Source of the DNA: Eubacterium sp.
GTDB taxonomy: Bacteria; Bacillota; Clostridia; Oscillospirales; Acutalibacteraceae
Assembly (NCBI GenBank): GCA_029258375.1
Contig: JARHZA010000002.1
Span: forward strand, 315,001 to 379,000
DNA length: 64,000 nt
Direction of reading: 5' to 3'
Part shown: piece after piece, positions 1-7,926 of the stretch
Position numbering within the stretch: the stretch's first letter is position 1
Layout: every line of letters starts with the position of its first letter
The notes under the pieces: generated by a model
What the model was told of the DNA's origin: nothing
The model's database searches: none
Seen by the model: the letters and a program-made list of their open reading frames with translations, nothing else
Position numbers and translations under genes: made by a program

Positions 1-804
1 TTCTTTTTCCTTTTCGGGTATTATTATTTCTCCATTATCATTTAATAGGTTAGAATCTTCTTCTATATCTTCATTGTTTTCATCATAATCATTAGGGTTA
101 TAATTAAACTTATTAGATTTATTGTTTTGCTCGTTTTGTTGCACGTTTCCATTATTATAATTGTTGTTGTTTTCTGGGTTATAATGGAATTTTGTTGGCT
201 TTTCGATATTGTTGTTGTTAGAAGGTTTGTTTTGGTTATTTGGCTTTTGACTACTGCTTGTTGTTTTGTTTTCGGTTTCTTGTTCACTATTAAATTCTGC
301 TTTTATACCACTCGCAATTTTATAATTATCATTATTTATTCTCAGTGAAACGGATATGTTGTTTACCAATTTTTTGTCTTCTTTATTTAAAAAACTAATA
401 CCAAAATATATTTCTTGACCATTTCCAACTATCGGCGTGAATTTAGAAAGCATCTTAATTGATTTATTAGCATTTGCAGATGATGAAACAATGCCGTTTT
501 TGTTAATAGATATTTTATATGAATTTACACCATTGTTTAATGAAATTAAAACAGTAGAAACATCATTACTATTTAACTTTTCTAATGAATAACTAATGTG
601 AAAATAAAATGAGCTATCATCTTTTTCAGAAAAGTATTGATAATATCCATAAGGGTAGTTTAAAGATGAAGTTGTAATACTGTTGTTGTTCCATATAGAA
701 TTACTGCCTATGTAGTCATCATTAAATGCAAATGCAGTTATACAAATAGATATTGTTATAAATAATGATAAAATAAATGTAATTGTTCGTTTTATAATAA
801 TCAC
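1..804 (-). CDS. Secreted Asn-rich hypothetical protein (3' part beyond window)
   Basis: An uninterrupted minus-strand frame begins at a GTG (804) and runs off the left edge, giving at least 268 residues. The first ~25 residues form a signal peptide: Lys/Arg, then a hydrophobic run ending ITAFAF. About 150 residues of Ser/Asn-rich, probably beta-rich sequence follow, then a low-complexity linker very rich in Asn, Gln, Pro and Ser (including FHYNPENN and FNYNPND), then an acidic stretch. Such linkers usually separate a secreted domain from a C-terminal anchor, which would lie outside the window. I do not recognise a family. There is no strong Shine-Dalgarno site; TTG at 807 is an alternative start. 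Confidence 0.7.
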   Translation of the reverse strand, partial: MIIIKRTITFILSLFITISICITAFAFNDDYIGSNSIWNNNSITTSSLNYPYGYYQYFSEKDDSSFYFHISYSLEKLNSNDVSTVLISLNNGVNSYKISINKNGIVSSSANANKSIKMLSKFTPIVGNGQEIYFGISFLNKEDKKLVNNISVSLRINNDNYKIASGIKAEFNSEQETENKTTSSSQKPNNQNKPSNNNNIEKPTKFHYNPENNNNYNNGNVQQNEQNNKSNKFNYNPNDYDENNEDIEEDSNLLNDNGEIIIPEKEKE

Positions 805-931
805 CAAAAATCGATATAATAATACATTATTCTACAATATTCTTTTGCAAAAGTAAAGTTTACTGAATTTAAGAATGAATAGTTATAAAGTGTTTTTGTT
901 GTTGCTAAAACGTTACAGCTTTTTCAAATTA

Positions 932-960
932 TTGACAATGTTAATTTAGTTATGTAAAAT
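932..960 (+). promoter_or_regulatory. Sigma-A type promoter of the GtrA-like gene
   Basis: TTGACA at 932-937, a 17-bp spacer, then TAAAAT at 955-960, about 45 bp upstream of the GtrA-like start. Confidence 0.7.
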
Positions 961-1009
961 AAGGGTATATTTATGAAAGGAAAAGCGTTAAATAACGCAA
1001 AAGACGATT

Positions 1010-1573
1010 ATGGGACTTATTGATAAAGTAGATAAAATGGCAGCGTCTAAAGGTAAAACAGTTGAAACTGTTTGGCAATTCGTAAAGTTTATAGTTGTTA
1101 GTATGCTTGCAGCAATCGTTCAATTTACACTTTTAAATGTTATTCCTTTAATTCCACAGGTTAAGGAACTATATGCTACTCCAGTAGATTGGTTTGTTTT
1201 TAATTATCCAGTAAATCATGATTTAGCAGGTGCAGTAATTTCTGGTGGTCTTGGATATTGTATTGCATTTAATGTTTCAAATATTGCGGCACAAATTGTT
1301 GCATTCTTTGTAAATAAAGAAAAAACATTTAATTCAAGTGCAAATATCGCTGTAACATTGCCAATATACATTGTATTTACAATTGCTTTAATTTGTTTTA
1401 GTGCTTGGCTTTCTCCAACACTTAACACTCTATTTACAGAAAAATGGGGCTGGGGAGATGCTCTTGCAAGAAATGTTTCAACAATGGTTTGCTCTATGCT
1501 TCAGTTCTTCTTATATTTTCCTGTTGATAAATTGTTATTCCACAAGAAAAAAGAAGATAAAAAATCTGTTTAA
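1010..1573 (+). CDS. GtrA-like four-helix membrane protein
   Basis: This 187-residue protein looks like the GtrA/DPMS family, small membrane proteins linked to polyprenyl-phosphate sugar transfer or cell-wall glycosylation. It has about four hydrophobic segments (near residues 24-46, 75-100, 112-135 and 148-168). The stretch QFVKFIVVSMLAA near the N-terminus and FFVNKEKTF after helix 2 match the usual GtrA pattern (R/K-F, then F-x-N-K/R-x-x-T-F). The C-terminus is lysine-rich and cytosolic. The gene stands alone behind its own promoter. The best Shine-Dalgarno (AAAGGA, 974-979) lies about 30 bp upstream and instead precedes a 16-codon ORF (973-1023) overlapping the start, so translational coupling is possible. 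No partner glycosyltransferase is adjacent. Confidence 0.65.
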   Translation: MGLIDKVDKMAASKGKTVETVWQFVKFIVVSMLAAIVQFTLLNVIPLIPQVKELYATPVDWFVFNYPVNHDLAGAVISGGLGYCIAFNVSNIAAQIVAFFVNKEKTFNSSANIAVTLPIYIVFTIALICFSAWLSPTLNTLFTEKWGWGDALARNVSTMVCSMLQFFLYFPVDKLLFHKKKEDKKSV

Positions 1574-1602
1574 CACAAAAGTCTATAATTGAAAATAAAA
1601 GA

Positions 1603-1641
1603 AAACAGGGAATGATATGAAAAACATATCATTCCCTGTTT
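1603..1641. terminator. Long hairpin, probable terminator
   Basis: A perfect 17-bp inverted repeat (1603-1619 with 1625-1641, loop AAAAA) just downstream of the GtrA-like stop, followed by a short T-containing tail. Confidence 0.6.
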
Positions 1642-1645
1642 GTTT

Positions 1646-1673
1646 AAAAGCACTGCCGCTTATCAGTGCTTTT
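1646..1673. terminator. Bidirectional Rho-independent terminator
   Basis: AAAAGCACTG (1646-1655) pairs with CAGTGCTTTT (1664-1673). The A and T flanks let it serve both the GtrA-like gene and the convergent ABC operon. Confidence 0.75.
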
Positions 1674-1691
1674 TGAATAAAAGTATTATAA

Positions 1692-2438
1692 TTATAATAC
1701 TTTGGAAAGGAAATCTTTAAGTCTTGGATTTTGAGGGTTTGTAAAGAATTCTTGTGGTGAATTTTCTTCTTGAATAATACCGTCATCCACAAAAAGAACT
1801 TTAGATGCAACTTCACGAGCAAATCCCATTTCGTGTGTTACAACAACCATAGTCATTCCATTATCTGCAAGACCTTTCATAACTTGAAGAACTTCTCCAA
1901 CCATTTCTGGATCAAGTGCAGAGGTAGGTTCGTCAAATAACATAACTTTAGGGTTCATTGCAAGAGAACGAACAATTGCAACTCTCTGTTTTTGACCACC
2001 TGAAAGTTGACTTGGATATGCATCTGCCTTTGATTCAAGACCAACTAATTTTAATAAGTTAAGCGCATTCTCGTCTGCTTCTTCTTTGCTCATAAGTTTT
2101 AACTTAACTGGAGCAAGAGTAATATTTTTTTGAATTGTAAGATTATTAAATAAGTTAAAGTGCTGGAATACCATTCCCATATTTTGACGTACTTTATCAA
2201 TATTACATTTTTTATCTGTAATAAGTTGTCCGTCAAACCAAATTTCACCTTCTGTTGGTTCTTCAAGAAGGTTAAGGCAACGAAGAAAAGTAGATTTACC
2301 AGAGCCAGAAGGTCCAATTATAACAACTTTATCCCCTTGGTTGATTTGGTAGTCAATTCCTTTTAATACTTCGTGGTCGCCAAAGTGCTTTTTTAATCCT
2401 TTAACTTTAATAAGTTCGTTTCCATTATTAGTGGTCAC
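1692..2438 (-). CDS. Amino-acid ABC transporter ATP-binding protein
   Basis: Cytosolic ATPase of a polar amino-acid importer (GlnQ/ArtP/HisP type), about 248 residues. It has Walker [10 protein letters not shown], the signature LSGGQKQR, Walker [15 protein letters not shown] and the switch VVVTHEMGF, the standard set for this family. A longer open frame extends to 2552 but overlaps the permease out of frame and is not real. I choose GTG 2438 because GGAGG (2449-2453) is 10 bp upstream; GTG 2444 is the alternative. The start overlaps the permease stop (2428-2430), indicating coupling. It is last in the operon SBP-permease-ATPase under the ARG-box promoter, so the likely substrate is arginine, ornithine or a related amino acid (inference). 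Confidence 0.93.
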   Translation of the reverse strand: MTTNNGNELIKVKGLKKHFGDHEVLKGIDYQINQGDKVVIIGPSGSGKSTFLRCLNLLEEPTEGEIWFDGQLITDKKCNIDKVRQNMGMVFQHFNLFNNLTIQKNITLAPVKLKLMSKEEADENALNLLKLVGLESKADAYPSQLSGGQKQRVAIVRSLAMNPKVMLFDEPTSALDPEMVGEVLQVMKGLADNGMTMVVVTHEMGFAREVASKVLFVDDGIIQEENSPQEFFTNPQNPRLKDFLSKVL

Positions 2439-3153
2439 TTGCACGCAACCTCCTTTCAAGTAATGAAACAAGTTTTGTAAGAACAACAACAACGATAAGG
2501 TAAATAAGTGCAACGGCAATAAGTGGCATAAATGGGCTAAATGTAACACCACGAATCATATTACCGGCTCTTGTAAGGTCTGTAATGGCAATATAGCCTG
2601 CAACAGATGTTTCCTTGAAAAGAACAATAACTTCGTTTGCAAGTGCAGGAAGAACATTTTTAAAAGCTTGTGGAATGATTATGTTGATCATTGTTTGACC
2701 ATAGTTAAGTCCCATAGCTCTACCTGCTTCAAATTGACCTCCGTCAATAGACATAATACCTGAACGGAAGATTTCTGCAACATAAGCACCTGAGTTAATA
2801 CCAAATGCTAATATTGCAATTCCAATTTTATTATCAGATGTTGAGAAAATGATGTAATAAGTGATAAGAAGTTGAACAACAACTGGTGTACCACGTATAA
2901 TTGTAAGATAAATTTGCGCAAGAATATTAAAAAATTTAAGAATTGCCTTGCTGAAACCGTGTAATTTTGTTATATTTTTATCGTGTGAAGTACGAATAAC
3001 TGAAATAACAACACCAAGTGCAATACCAATAAGCACAGCAACAAGTGTTATTTTTGCAGTGTTTGCAAGACCGTCAACAAGAAGTTTCCATCGGTCGCCT
3101 TCAATAAAGTTAAGTACGAACTGTGATTTAAGTTCTGCAAACCATTCAGCCAA
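2428..3153 (-). CDS. Amino-acid ABC transporter permease
   Basis: 241-residue integral membrane permease of the HisM/GlnP class. It has about five hydrophobic helices and the cytosolic coupling (EAA) loop in the region [23 protein letters not shown], which contacts the ATPase. [10 protein letters not shown] is the family motif in the middle. The N-terminal ~25 residues are an amphipathic, soluble-looking segment before the first helix. It lies 78 bp downstream of the binding-protein gene, with a hairpin between, and overlaps the ATPase start. One permease per operon suggests a homodimeric channel. Confidence 0.92.
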   Translation of the reverse strand: MAEWFAELKSQFVLNFIEGDRWKLLVDGLANTAKITLVAVLIGIALGVVISVIRTSHDKNITKLHGFSKAILKFFNILAQIYLTIIRGTPVVVQLLITYYIIFSTSDNKIGIAILAFGINSGAYVAEIFRSGIMSIDGGQFEAGRAMGLNYGQTMINIIIPQAFKNVLPALANEVIVLFKETSVAGYIAITDLTRAGNMIRGVTFSPFMPLIAVALIYLIVVVVLTKLVSLLERRLRASDH

Positions 3154-3190
3154 CTTAATTCCTCCTTTAATTTATTTATTAACTAAAATT

Positions 3191-3217
3191 AAGGGAGCAA
3201 GATTAAGATGCTCCCTT
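3191..3217 (-). terminator. Intra-operon hairpin between SBP and permease
   Basis: AAGGGAGCA (3191-3199) pairs with TGCTCCCTT (3209-3217). On the minus strand the stem is followed by AATTTTAG, a weak tail suited to partial termination that makes more binding protein than membrane subunits. Confidence 0.6.
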
Positions 3218-3231
3218 GATTAAATTTGTTC

Positions 3232-4005
3232 TTATTTCGCAGAGATATATTTGTCTACAATCTTTTGAACTGTGCCGTCGCTGATGAGTTCATCAATAGC
3301 TTTTTTGATTTCTTCATTAAGTTCGCCATTCTTAGGAAGTGCAACTGCATAAGATTCGTTTGCGAATTGTGAATCAAGAATTGTAAGGCCATCGTTTGCT
3401 GCTACAAAGCTTTTAGCTGGTTCGTTATCAATGATAACTGCATCAATCTTGCCAGTTGAAAGTGATGAGATTGCTTCTGCACCTGTTGCATATTCTTCAA
3501 TTGTACAAGTTGTTTTGCCATCTTTAATATCTGCTGAGAAGTAGATGTCACCAGTTGTTGAAATCTGAGCACCAACTTTGTATGATGCGCCAGGAGCATA
3601 AAGGTCATCAACAGATTTAATTGGTGAGCCTTCTTTAACGATTACTGCTTGAATGCCGTTTGCGTATGCTGATGAGAAGTCAACATTTTGAAGACGTTCT
3701 TCAGTAATTGTTAAGCCAGCCATACCCATTTGTGATTTACCAGAAGCAACAGATGTTATAACTGAATCAAAGTCCATATTTTCAACTTTAAGTTCATAAC
3801 CAAGTTTGTCTGCGATTGCTTGAGCAAAGTCAATGTCGATACCAACATAATCGCCATTGTCGCCAATTGATTCATAAGGTGGGAAGTCAGCACTTGTTGC
3901 AAGTGTGATTGTTTTTTTGCTTTCTTTTGAAGAACAGCCTGCAAAGCAAGCTACTACGAACATAGCAGCAAGAACAACTGCTAATACTTTTGATAATTTT
4001 TTCAT
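3232..4005 (-). CDS. Amino-acid ABC transporter substrate-binding lipoprotein
   Basis: 257-residue extracytoplasmic binding protein (SBP_bac_3 family). The signal peptide ends in a lipobox, ACFAGC, with lipidated Cys at about residue 24. The mature part begins with the family pattern ATSADFPPYES and later has YVGIDIDFAQAIADKLG, DFDSVITSVASGKSQMGMAGLTIT and VGAQISTTGD. The last motif is close to the amino-group binding loop of type II binding proteins. It is the first gene of the importer operon, with the ARG box and a consensus promoter directly upstream. The start has a clear upstream AAGGAG. Confidence 0.93.
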   Translation of the reverse strand: MKKLSKVLAVVLAAMFVVACFAGCSSKESKKTITLATSADFPPYESIGDNGDYVGIDIDFAQAIADKLGYELKVENMDFDSVITSVASGKSQMGMAGLTITEERLQNVDFSSAYANGIQAVIVKEGSPIKSVDDLYAPGASYKVGAQISTTGDIYFSADIKDGKTTCTIEEYATGAEAISSLSTGKIDAVIIDNEPAKSFVAANDGLTILDSQFANESYAVALPKNGELNEEIKKAIDELISDGTVQKIVDKYISAK

Positions 4006-4071
4006 AATTGTTTCTCCTTAAAATTATTAAGATATTTTGTTTCGTTGTTAGGTTGTTACCTTATGTCTGTG

Positions 4072-4100
4072 ATTATAATACAAGTTTATTCAAATTGCAA
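4072..4100 (-). promoter_or_regulatory. Promoter of the first amino-acid ABC operon
   Basis: On the minus strand, TTGCAA (4100-4095), a 17-bp spacer and TATAAT (4077-4072). Confidence 0.75.
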
Positions 4101-4106
4101 CCCCTT

Positions 4107-4124
4107 TTTGAATAAATATTCAAA
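4107..4124. promoter_or_regulatory. ARG box (ArgR operator candidate)
   Basis: The 18-mer TTTGAATAAATATTCAAA fits the ARG-box pattern WNTGAATWWWWATTCANW at every position. It lies just upstream of the -35 of the ABC operon and within the intergenic region of the divergent GNAT gene, so a bound ArgR could influence both. No argR gene is in the window; binding is inferred from sequence alone. Confidence 0.6.
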
Positions 4125-4160
4125 TAATTTTAAAAATAATGTATAAAAGGAATGAATATT

Positions 4161-4580
4161 ATGTATAATTTTAAAATTTATGAATATTTGACTGAATATT
4201 CAAAAAATATTCGTGAAAAAGTATTTGTTGAGGAACAAAAATTTCAAAATGAATTTGATGATAAAGAAGATTCATCACTCCATTTTGTTTTATTTGATGA
4301 CGATAAGGCAGTTGGAACTGCAAGAATGTTTACTGAGGATAACGGCAAAACTTATCGAATTGGCAGAATTGCTGTGTTAAAAGAATATAGGGGAGAGCAC
4401 CTTGGCAGCAAGTTGGTAAATGCTGCTTGTGAAAAAGCAAAAGAATTTGGTGCTGAAAAATGTTTTATCTCTGCACAGTGCAGAGTTAAAGGTTTTTATA
4501 ATTCGCTTGGCTTTAAAGAATTTGGCGAAGAGTATTTGGATGAATATTGCCCACATATCTCAATGGAAAAAGAATTATGA
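4161..4580 (+). CDS. GNAT family N-acetyltransferase
   Basis: About 139 residues. Acetyl-CoA binding is indicated by motif A, RIGRIAVLKEYRGEHLGSKL, followed by helix ALAKEFG-like sequence and the GFYNSLGF-like motif B (VKGFYNSLGF) near residue 115. It is closest in style to the YjcF/ElaA-like acetyltransferases, whose substrate is unknown here. An ATG at 4152 touches the Shine-Dalgarno AAAAGG (4145-4150) and is unlikely; ATG 4161 is spaced 10 bp and is preferred. The stop overlaps the trmO start (ATGA), so the two are translationally coupled. Confidence 0.85.
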   Translation: MYNFKIYEYLTEYSKNIREKVFVEEQKFQNEFDDKEDSSLHFVLFDDDKAVGTARMFTEDNGKTYRIGRIAVLKEYRGEHLGSKLVNAACEKAKEFGAEKCFISAQCRVKGFYNSLGFKEFGEEYLDEYCPHISMEKEL

Positions 4581-5254
4581 ATATAGAACCTATTGCAAAA
4601 ATTTATACTGATTTTAAAACTAAGTTTGGAATACCACGTCAAAGCAGAAGAGTTAACGAACTTTATGGTAAAATAGTTTTTGAAAAAGAATTTAGAAACG
4701 ATGAGTGTATTAGAGGTATTGAACAGTTTTCTCATTTGTGGCTTATTTGGGAATTTTCAGAAAATACAGATAAAAAATGGAGTAATACTGTTCGCCCTCC
4801 ACGCCTTGGTGGAAATAAAAGGGTTGGTGTGTTTGCCACAAGGTCACCATTTCGCCCTAATTCACTTGGATTATCTTGTGTTGAACTAATTAGGGTAGAG
4901 AATATAGCAAACGAAGGAAAGGTGCTTATAGTAAGTGGTGCAGATATAATGAACGGCACTCCTATTTATGATATAAAACCTTATATTCCTTATTCAGATT
5001 GTATCGAAAACGCAAACGGTGGTTTTAGTTCAGATATGAAAGATTATAAACTTGACGTGATTATTCCAAGTGAACTTGAAAGTATTGTTGCTAAAGATAA
5101 AATAAATGCTCTTAAATCTGTTTTAAGTGATGATCCAAGACCTTCTTACCAAGATGATGAAGAACGTGTTTACGGCTTTTTCTTTGCGGATTATGAAATT
5201 AAGTTTAAAGTTAGTAAAAATACTTTAATGGTTATCGATATAATTACAATTTAA
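4577..5254 (+). CDS. trmO: tRNA t6A37 N6-methyltransferase TrmO
   Basis: 225 residues of the TrmO/YaeB/TsaA family, which uses SAM to methylate threonylcarbamoyl-adenosine at position 37 of tRNAs reading ACY codons. Diagnostic blocks are FGIPRQSR near residue 15, EQFSHLWLIWEF near 45, RPPRLGG, and the signature FATRSPFRPNSLGLS near 85. The C-terminal part carries DPRPSYQ and YGFFFADYEIKF, also typical. The start ATG 4577 overlaps the upstream GNAT stop. A longer frame from 4547 would overlap that gene by more than 30 bp and lacks a ribosome site. Confidence 0.92.
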   Translation: MNIEPIAKIYTDFKTKFGIPRQSRRVNELYGKIVFEKEFRNDECIRGIEQFSHLWLIWEFSENTDKKWSNTVRPPRLGGNKRVGVFATRSPFRPNSLGLSCVELIRVENIANEGKVLIVSGADIMNGTPIYDIKPYIPYSDCIENANGGFSSDMKDYKLDVIIPSELESIVAKDKINALKSVLSDDPRPSYQDDEERVYGFFFADYEIKFKVSKNTLMVIDIITI

Positions 5255-5298
5255 TTATATAGGAATAAATTATAATATTGTTATTCTTTACAAAATAA

Positions 5299-5327
5299 AA
5301 AAGGCAGTTCATATTGAACTGCCTTTT
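5299..5327. terminator. Bidirectional terminator between trmO and ferredoxin
   Basis: AAAAGGCAGTTC (5299-5310) pairs perfectly with GAACTGCCTTTT (5316-5327), with T-rich flanks usable by both convergent genes. Confidence 0.85.
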
Positions 5328-5349
5328 GAGTTATACACTAATTATTAAA

Positions 5350-5520
5350 TTAGTCTTGTGAAGGAGCACCTACTGGGCAAACACCTGCACATGCACCACA
5401 TTCAATGCAAGTATCAGCGTCGATTACATATTTGCCGTCTCCTTCAGAGATAGCTCCTACTGGACATTCGCCAGCGCAAGCACCGCAAGCGATACAATCA
5501 TCAGAAATTTTGAATGCCAT
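5350..5520 (-). CDS. 2[4Fe-4S] ferredoxin
   Basis: 56 residues beginning MAFKISDDC. It contains two classic CxxCxxCxxxCP clusters: [12 protein letters not shown] near residue 9 and [12 protein letters not shown] near residue 38. This is the clostridial bacterial-type ferredoxin, a small cytosolic electron carrier for pyruvate:ferredoxin oxidoreductase, hydrogenase and similar enzymes. AGGAGGTG lies at the right distance upstream of ATG 5520. It is monocistronic. The C-terminal GAPSQD differs from the more common VGAI ending but no ligand is affected. Confidence 0.95.
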   Translation of the reverse strand: MAFKISDDCIACGACAGECPVGAISEGDGKYVIDADTCIECGACAGVCPVGAPSQD

Positions 5521-5602
5521 TAAAATACACCTCCTAAAAGTTTCTAATATAAATATATCACATAATTTTTTAATTTCAAGTAAATTTTACGGTTAGTTAT
5601 AC

Positions 5603-6475
5603 CTAATTTTTTTCAAGGTGTTTTAAAGCCTCTGCTTCTTTTTTAGAAACGTTTTGATGTTTGCCGTCTTTTACAACAAAAACTTCTTCTCTGTTAACTA
5701 AAATAGGCGCACCGTCAGGCATATGGTCAAGTTTAACTTTTAACACACCAGTTAAAAGAGATACATCAACAACAACGCCTCTTCCTTCTCTGCAATCAAC
5801 TATTGCACCTTTGCGTGGAGTGATTTTTTGAAGGTAATCGTATGAGTTTTGCTCATATTTAAGGCAACACATAAGTCTTCCACAAGTACCGCTAATTTTG
5901 CTTGGAGAAAGGCTTAATCCTTGTTCTTTTGCCATTTTAATTGATACTGAATGAAAATCATTAAGAAATGTAGAACAACAAAAAGGTCTGCCACATATTC
6001 CAAGTCCACCAACCATTTTAGATTCATCTCTAACACCGATTTGGCGAAGTTCAATTCTTGAATGAAAAGTACCTGCTAAATCTTTTACAAGTTCACGGAA
6101 ATCAACTCGTCCATCTGCGGTAAAAAAGAAAATGATTTTAGAACCATCAAATGCATATTCAACATTAGTTAAGTTCATATCAAGATTGTGCTTTTTTATT
6201 TTCTTAACACAAACATCATATGCAGATGCCTCTTTAATTTTGTTGTTTTCAAGTGTTTTTAAGTCCTCTTTTGTTGCAAGTCTTAAAACAGGTTTTAAAG
6301 GTGAAACAACTTCATCGTCGTTAACCATTTTATTGCTTTCACAAGCAAGGCCACATTCAACACCACGAGATGTTTCAACAATAACATTGTCGCCTGCATT
6401 TATTTTAAATCCGTTAGGAGCAAAAAAGTAAATTTTGCCAGTATCTTTAAAACGGACACCAATAACCTCAGTCAT
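5603..6475 (-). CDS. ricT: PSP1-domain protein RicT (YaaT)
   Basis: 290 residues matching the PSP1 C-terminal domain family. In Bacillus subtilis RicT (YaaT) joins RicA and RicF in the iron-sulfur Y-complex, which influences RNase Y action and the sporulation phosphorelay. Two paired-cysteine motifs are visible: CGRPFCC at 161-167 and CGRLMCC at 198-204. These are probable cluster ligands. It follows holB by 13 bp, preserving the Firmicute order pstA/yaaQ-holB-yaaT. The last ~15 residues are Lys/Glu-rich. The role in this host is inferred from orthology and gene order. Confidence 0.92.
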   Translation of the reverse strand: MTEVIGVRFKDTGKIYFFAPNGFKINAGDNVIVETSRGVECGLACESNKMVNDDEVVSPLKPVLRLATKEDLKTLENNKIKEASAYDVCVKKIKKHNLDMNLTNVEYAFDGSKIIFFFTADGRVDFRELVKDLAGTFHSRIELRQIGVRDESKMVGGLGICGRPFCCSTFLNDFHSVSIKMAKEQGLSLSPSKISGTCGRLMCCLKYEQNSYDYLQKITPRKGAIVDCREGRGVVVDVSLLTGVLKVKLDHMPDGAPILVNREEVFVVKDGKHQNVSKKEAEALKHLEKN

Positions 6476-6488
6476 TATGTATATCCTC

Positions 6489-7478
6489 CTATCTGCCTGT
6501 TGCTCTTCTTAAAGTATAGCAGATTTTTGTTATTAAGAGTGCGTTGTTTGCATTCTTTCTTGTCATTTCAATAAGTTCATCTGCTGAATTAAATAGTGCT
6601 AACAGTTTTGCAGATGTATATTTTGAAGAAAGTTCCTGAACAATGTTAGTTTGCCCAGACAATATTTCATTAGTATCTTTGCTTACCAATGCATCACGAA
6701 AAATCATTTTAAGCATTGAAAGAGCAGTAGTAAGTTCTTTTCTATCTTTAGAAAAAGCACTTACACATTTTATTAGTTCATATTCACTGTCAGACATAAT
6801 TGCTTTGCAAATATTGGTTACAAGATCAATGGTTTCTTTCATTTTACCACCAATGATACTCTCTTGTGCTTTACCAATATTTCCTCTAAGTGCAGTAATA
6901 GCATTAAAGGCAGAATTGTAGTCAATTTCGTCATTATCATTTACAATGAATTCTGCACCAGTTTTTGTATCTACACCGTTTAAACTTAAAACAACTGAAC
7001 GTGAAAGAACAGTTTCAAGAAGCATACTTCTATTTTCAACTGTAAGAATAAAAACAGCATAAGACGGTGGTTCTTCTAAAACTTTTAAAATTGCATTTTG
7101 TGCATTTTCATTCATACAGTGAGCATTGCCTAAAATATAAATTTTAAACTCTGCCTCGTTAGGAGGCATACATATATCGCTAATTATATCTCGAACTGTT
7201 TCAATATGAAATGATTTTGCACCACCGGTTGCAGTATATTCATAAATATCTGGATGTATTCTTTTTTCAGCCTTGTGGCATTGTGAACATTGATAACAAG
7301 GCTTTGTTTCATTAGATCTGCAAACAAGAGCAGCTGCAATTTCTCTTGCAAATGTCTTTTTACCTATTCCTTCTTCGCCTTCAATAACAATGGCGTGAGG
7401 TAGTCTGTTTGATTCAATTAAAGTAGATATTTGTTCTTTAACATTTTCATTTCCAAGAAGATATTTGAAATTCATCAT
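6489..7478 (-). CDS. holB: DNA polymerase III subunit delta' (HolB)
   Basis: 329-residue AAA+ clamp-loader subunit. It has the P-loop EGEEGIGKKT (33-42), the zinc-module cysteines at about 53, 61, 64 and 67 (CYQCSQCHK), NAILKVLEEPP and the sensor-1 region ILTVENRSMLLETVLSRS. In the SRC-like motif the Cys is replaced by SRS. The ATG overlaps the upstream pstA stop (TAATG), giving tight coupling. The downstream partner is ricT, as in other Firmicutes. Confidence 0.93.
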   Translation of the reverse strand: MMNFKYLLGNENVKEQISTLIESNRLPHAIVIEGEEGIGKKTFAREIAAALVCRSNETKPCYQCSQCHKAEKRIHPDIYEYTATGGAKSFHIETVRDIISDICMPPNEAEFKIYILGNAHCMNENAQNAILKVLEEPPSYAVFILTVENRSMLLETVLSRSVVLSLNGVDTKTGAEFIVNDNDEIDYNSAFNAITALRGNIGKAQESIIGGKMKETIDLVTNICKAIMSDSEYELIKCVSAFSKDRKELTTALSMLKMIFRDALVSKDTNEILSGQTNIVQELSSKYTSAKLLALFNSADELIEMTRKNANNALLITKICYTLRRATGR

Positions 7479-7801
7479 TAAAACTTTCTAAATTCCTCAA
7501 CATCAATAACAAAAGCAATACCGCCGTATTCTTCAACATCAACAGGTTGTTTTAATAATGTTCCTGCAAGTGTGCTTTGAATACCGTGTTCACGAACGAT
7601 TCTTTTTGTAACATTTTTTTCTAAAAGAGAAAGAACTTCTTCTGTTTTTTCTTTCTTAATACCAATTAGTAGGCAAGAGTGACCGCCTTCAAGAAGTTGA
7701 CCTGTTGTTGAAATTTTTGTAGCAGGAAAACCAGCTTTACATAATTCACCAAGAACTTTTTCAGTATCTTTGTTAGATACAATTGAAATAATCAAATTCA
7801 T
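7478..7801 (-). CDS. Cyclic-di-AMP receptor PstA/DarA
   Basis: 107-residue PII-like protein of the DUF970/YaaQ family, which binds c-di-AMP as a trimer. The features seen are NKDTEKVLGEL, ATKISTTGQLLEGGHSCLLIG (the TGG-type loop before beta-2) and the C-terminal PVDVEEYGGIAFVIDVEEF. The start at 7801 has AAAGGAG (7811-7817) nine bases upstream; an upstream in-frame ATG (7837) lacks this. It heads the pstA-holB-ricT cluster. The tmk gene that often precedes it in Firmicutes is absent. Confidence 0.88.
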   Translation of the reverse strand: MNLIISIVSNKDTEKVLGELCKAGFPATKISTTGQLLEGGHSCLLIGIKKEKTEEVLSLLEKNVTKRIVREHGIQSTLAGTLLKQPVDVEEYGGIAFVIDVEEFRKF

Positions 7802-7926
7802 TTTATCTTGCTCCTTTATAATAATATTAAATAACAATGGGTTGTTTAATAGGTTGTTTTTAATTATATAATAAAAAACATTTATTTTACAATGAGTTTT
7901 AAATTAAATTAAAACAAAATTTACAC

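Noticed and set aside
127-348. Plus-strand hydrophobic ORF near the left edge
   Set aside because: It is the complement of the Asn-rich linker of the minus-strand secreted protein, which explains the Val/Phe-rich composition.
2439-2552. N-terminal extension of the first ABC ATPase frame up to an ATG at 2552
   Set aside because: It lies fully inside the permease gene in another frame, has hydrophobic low-complexity sequence and no ribosome site; GTG 2438 with GGAGG is better.
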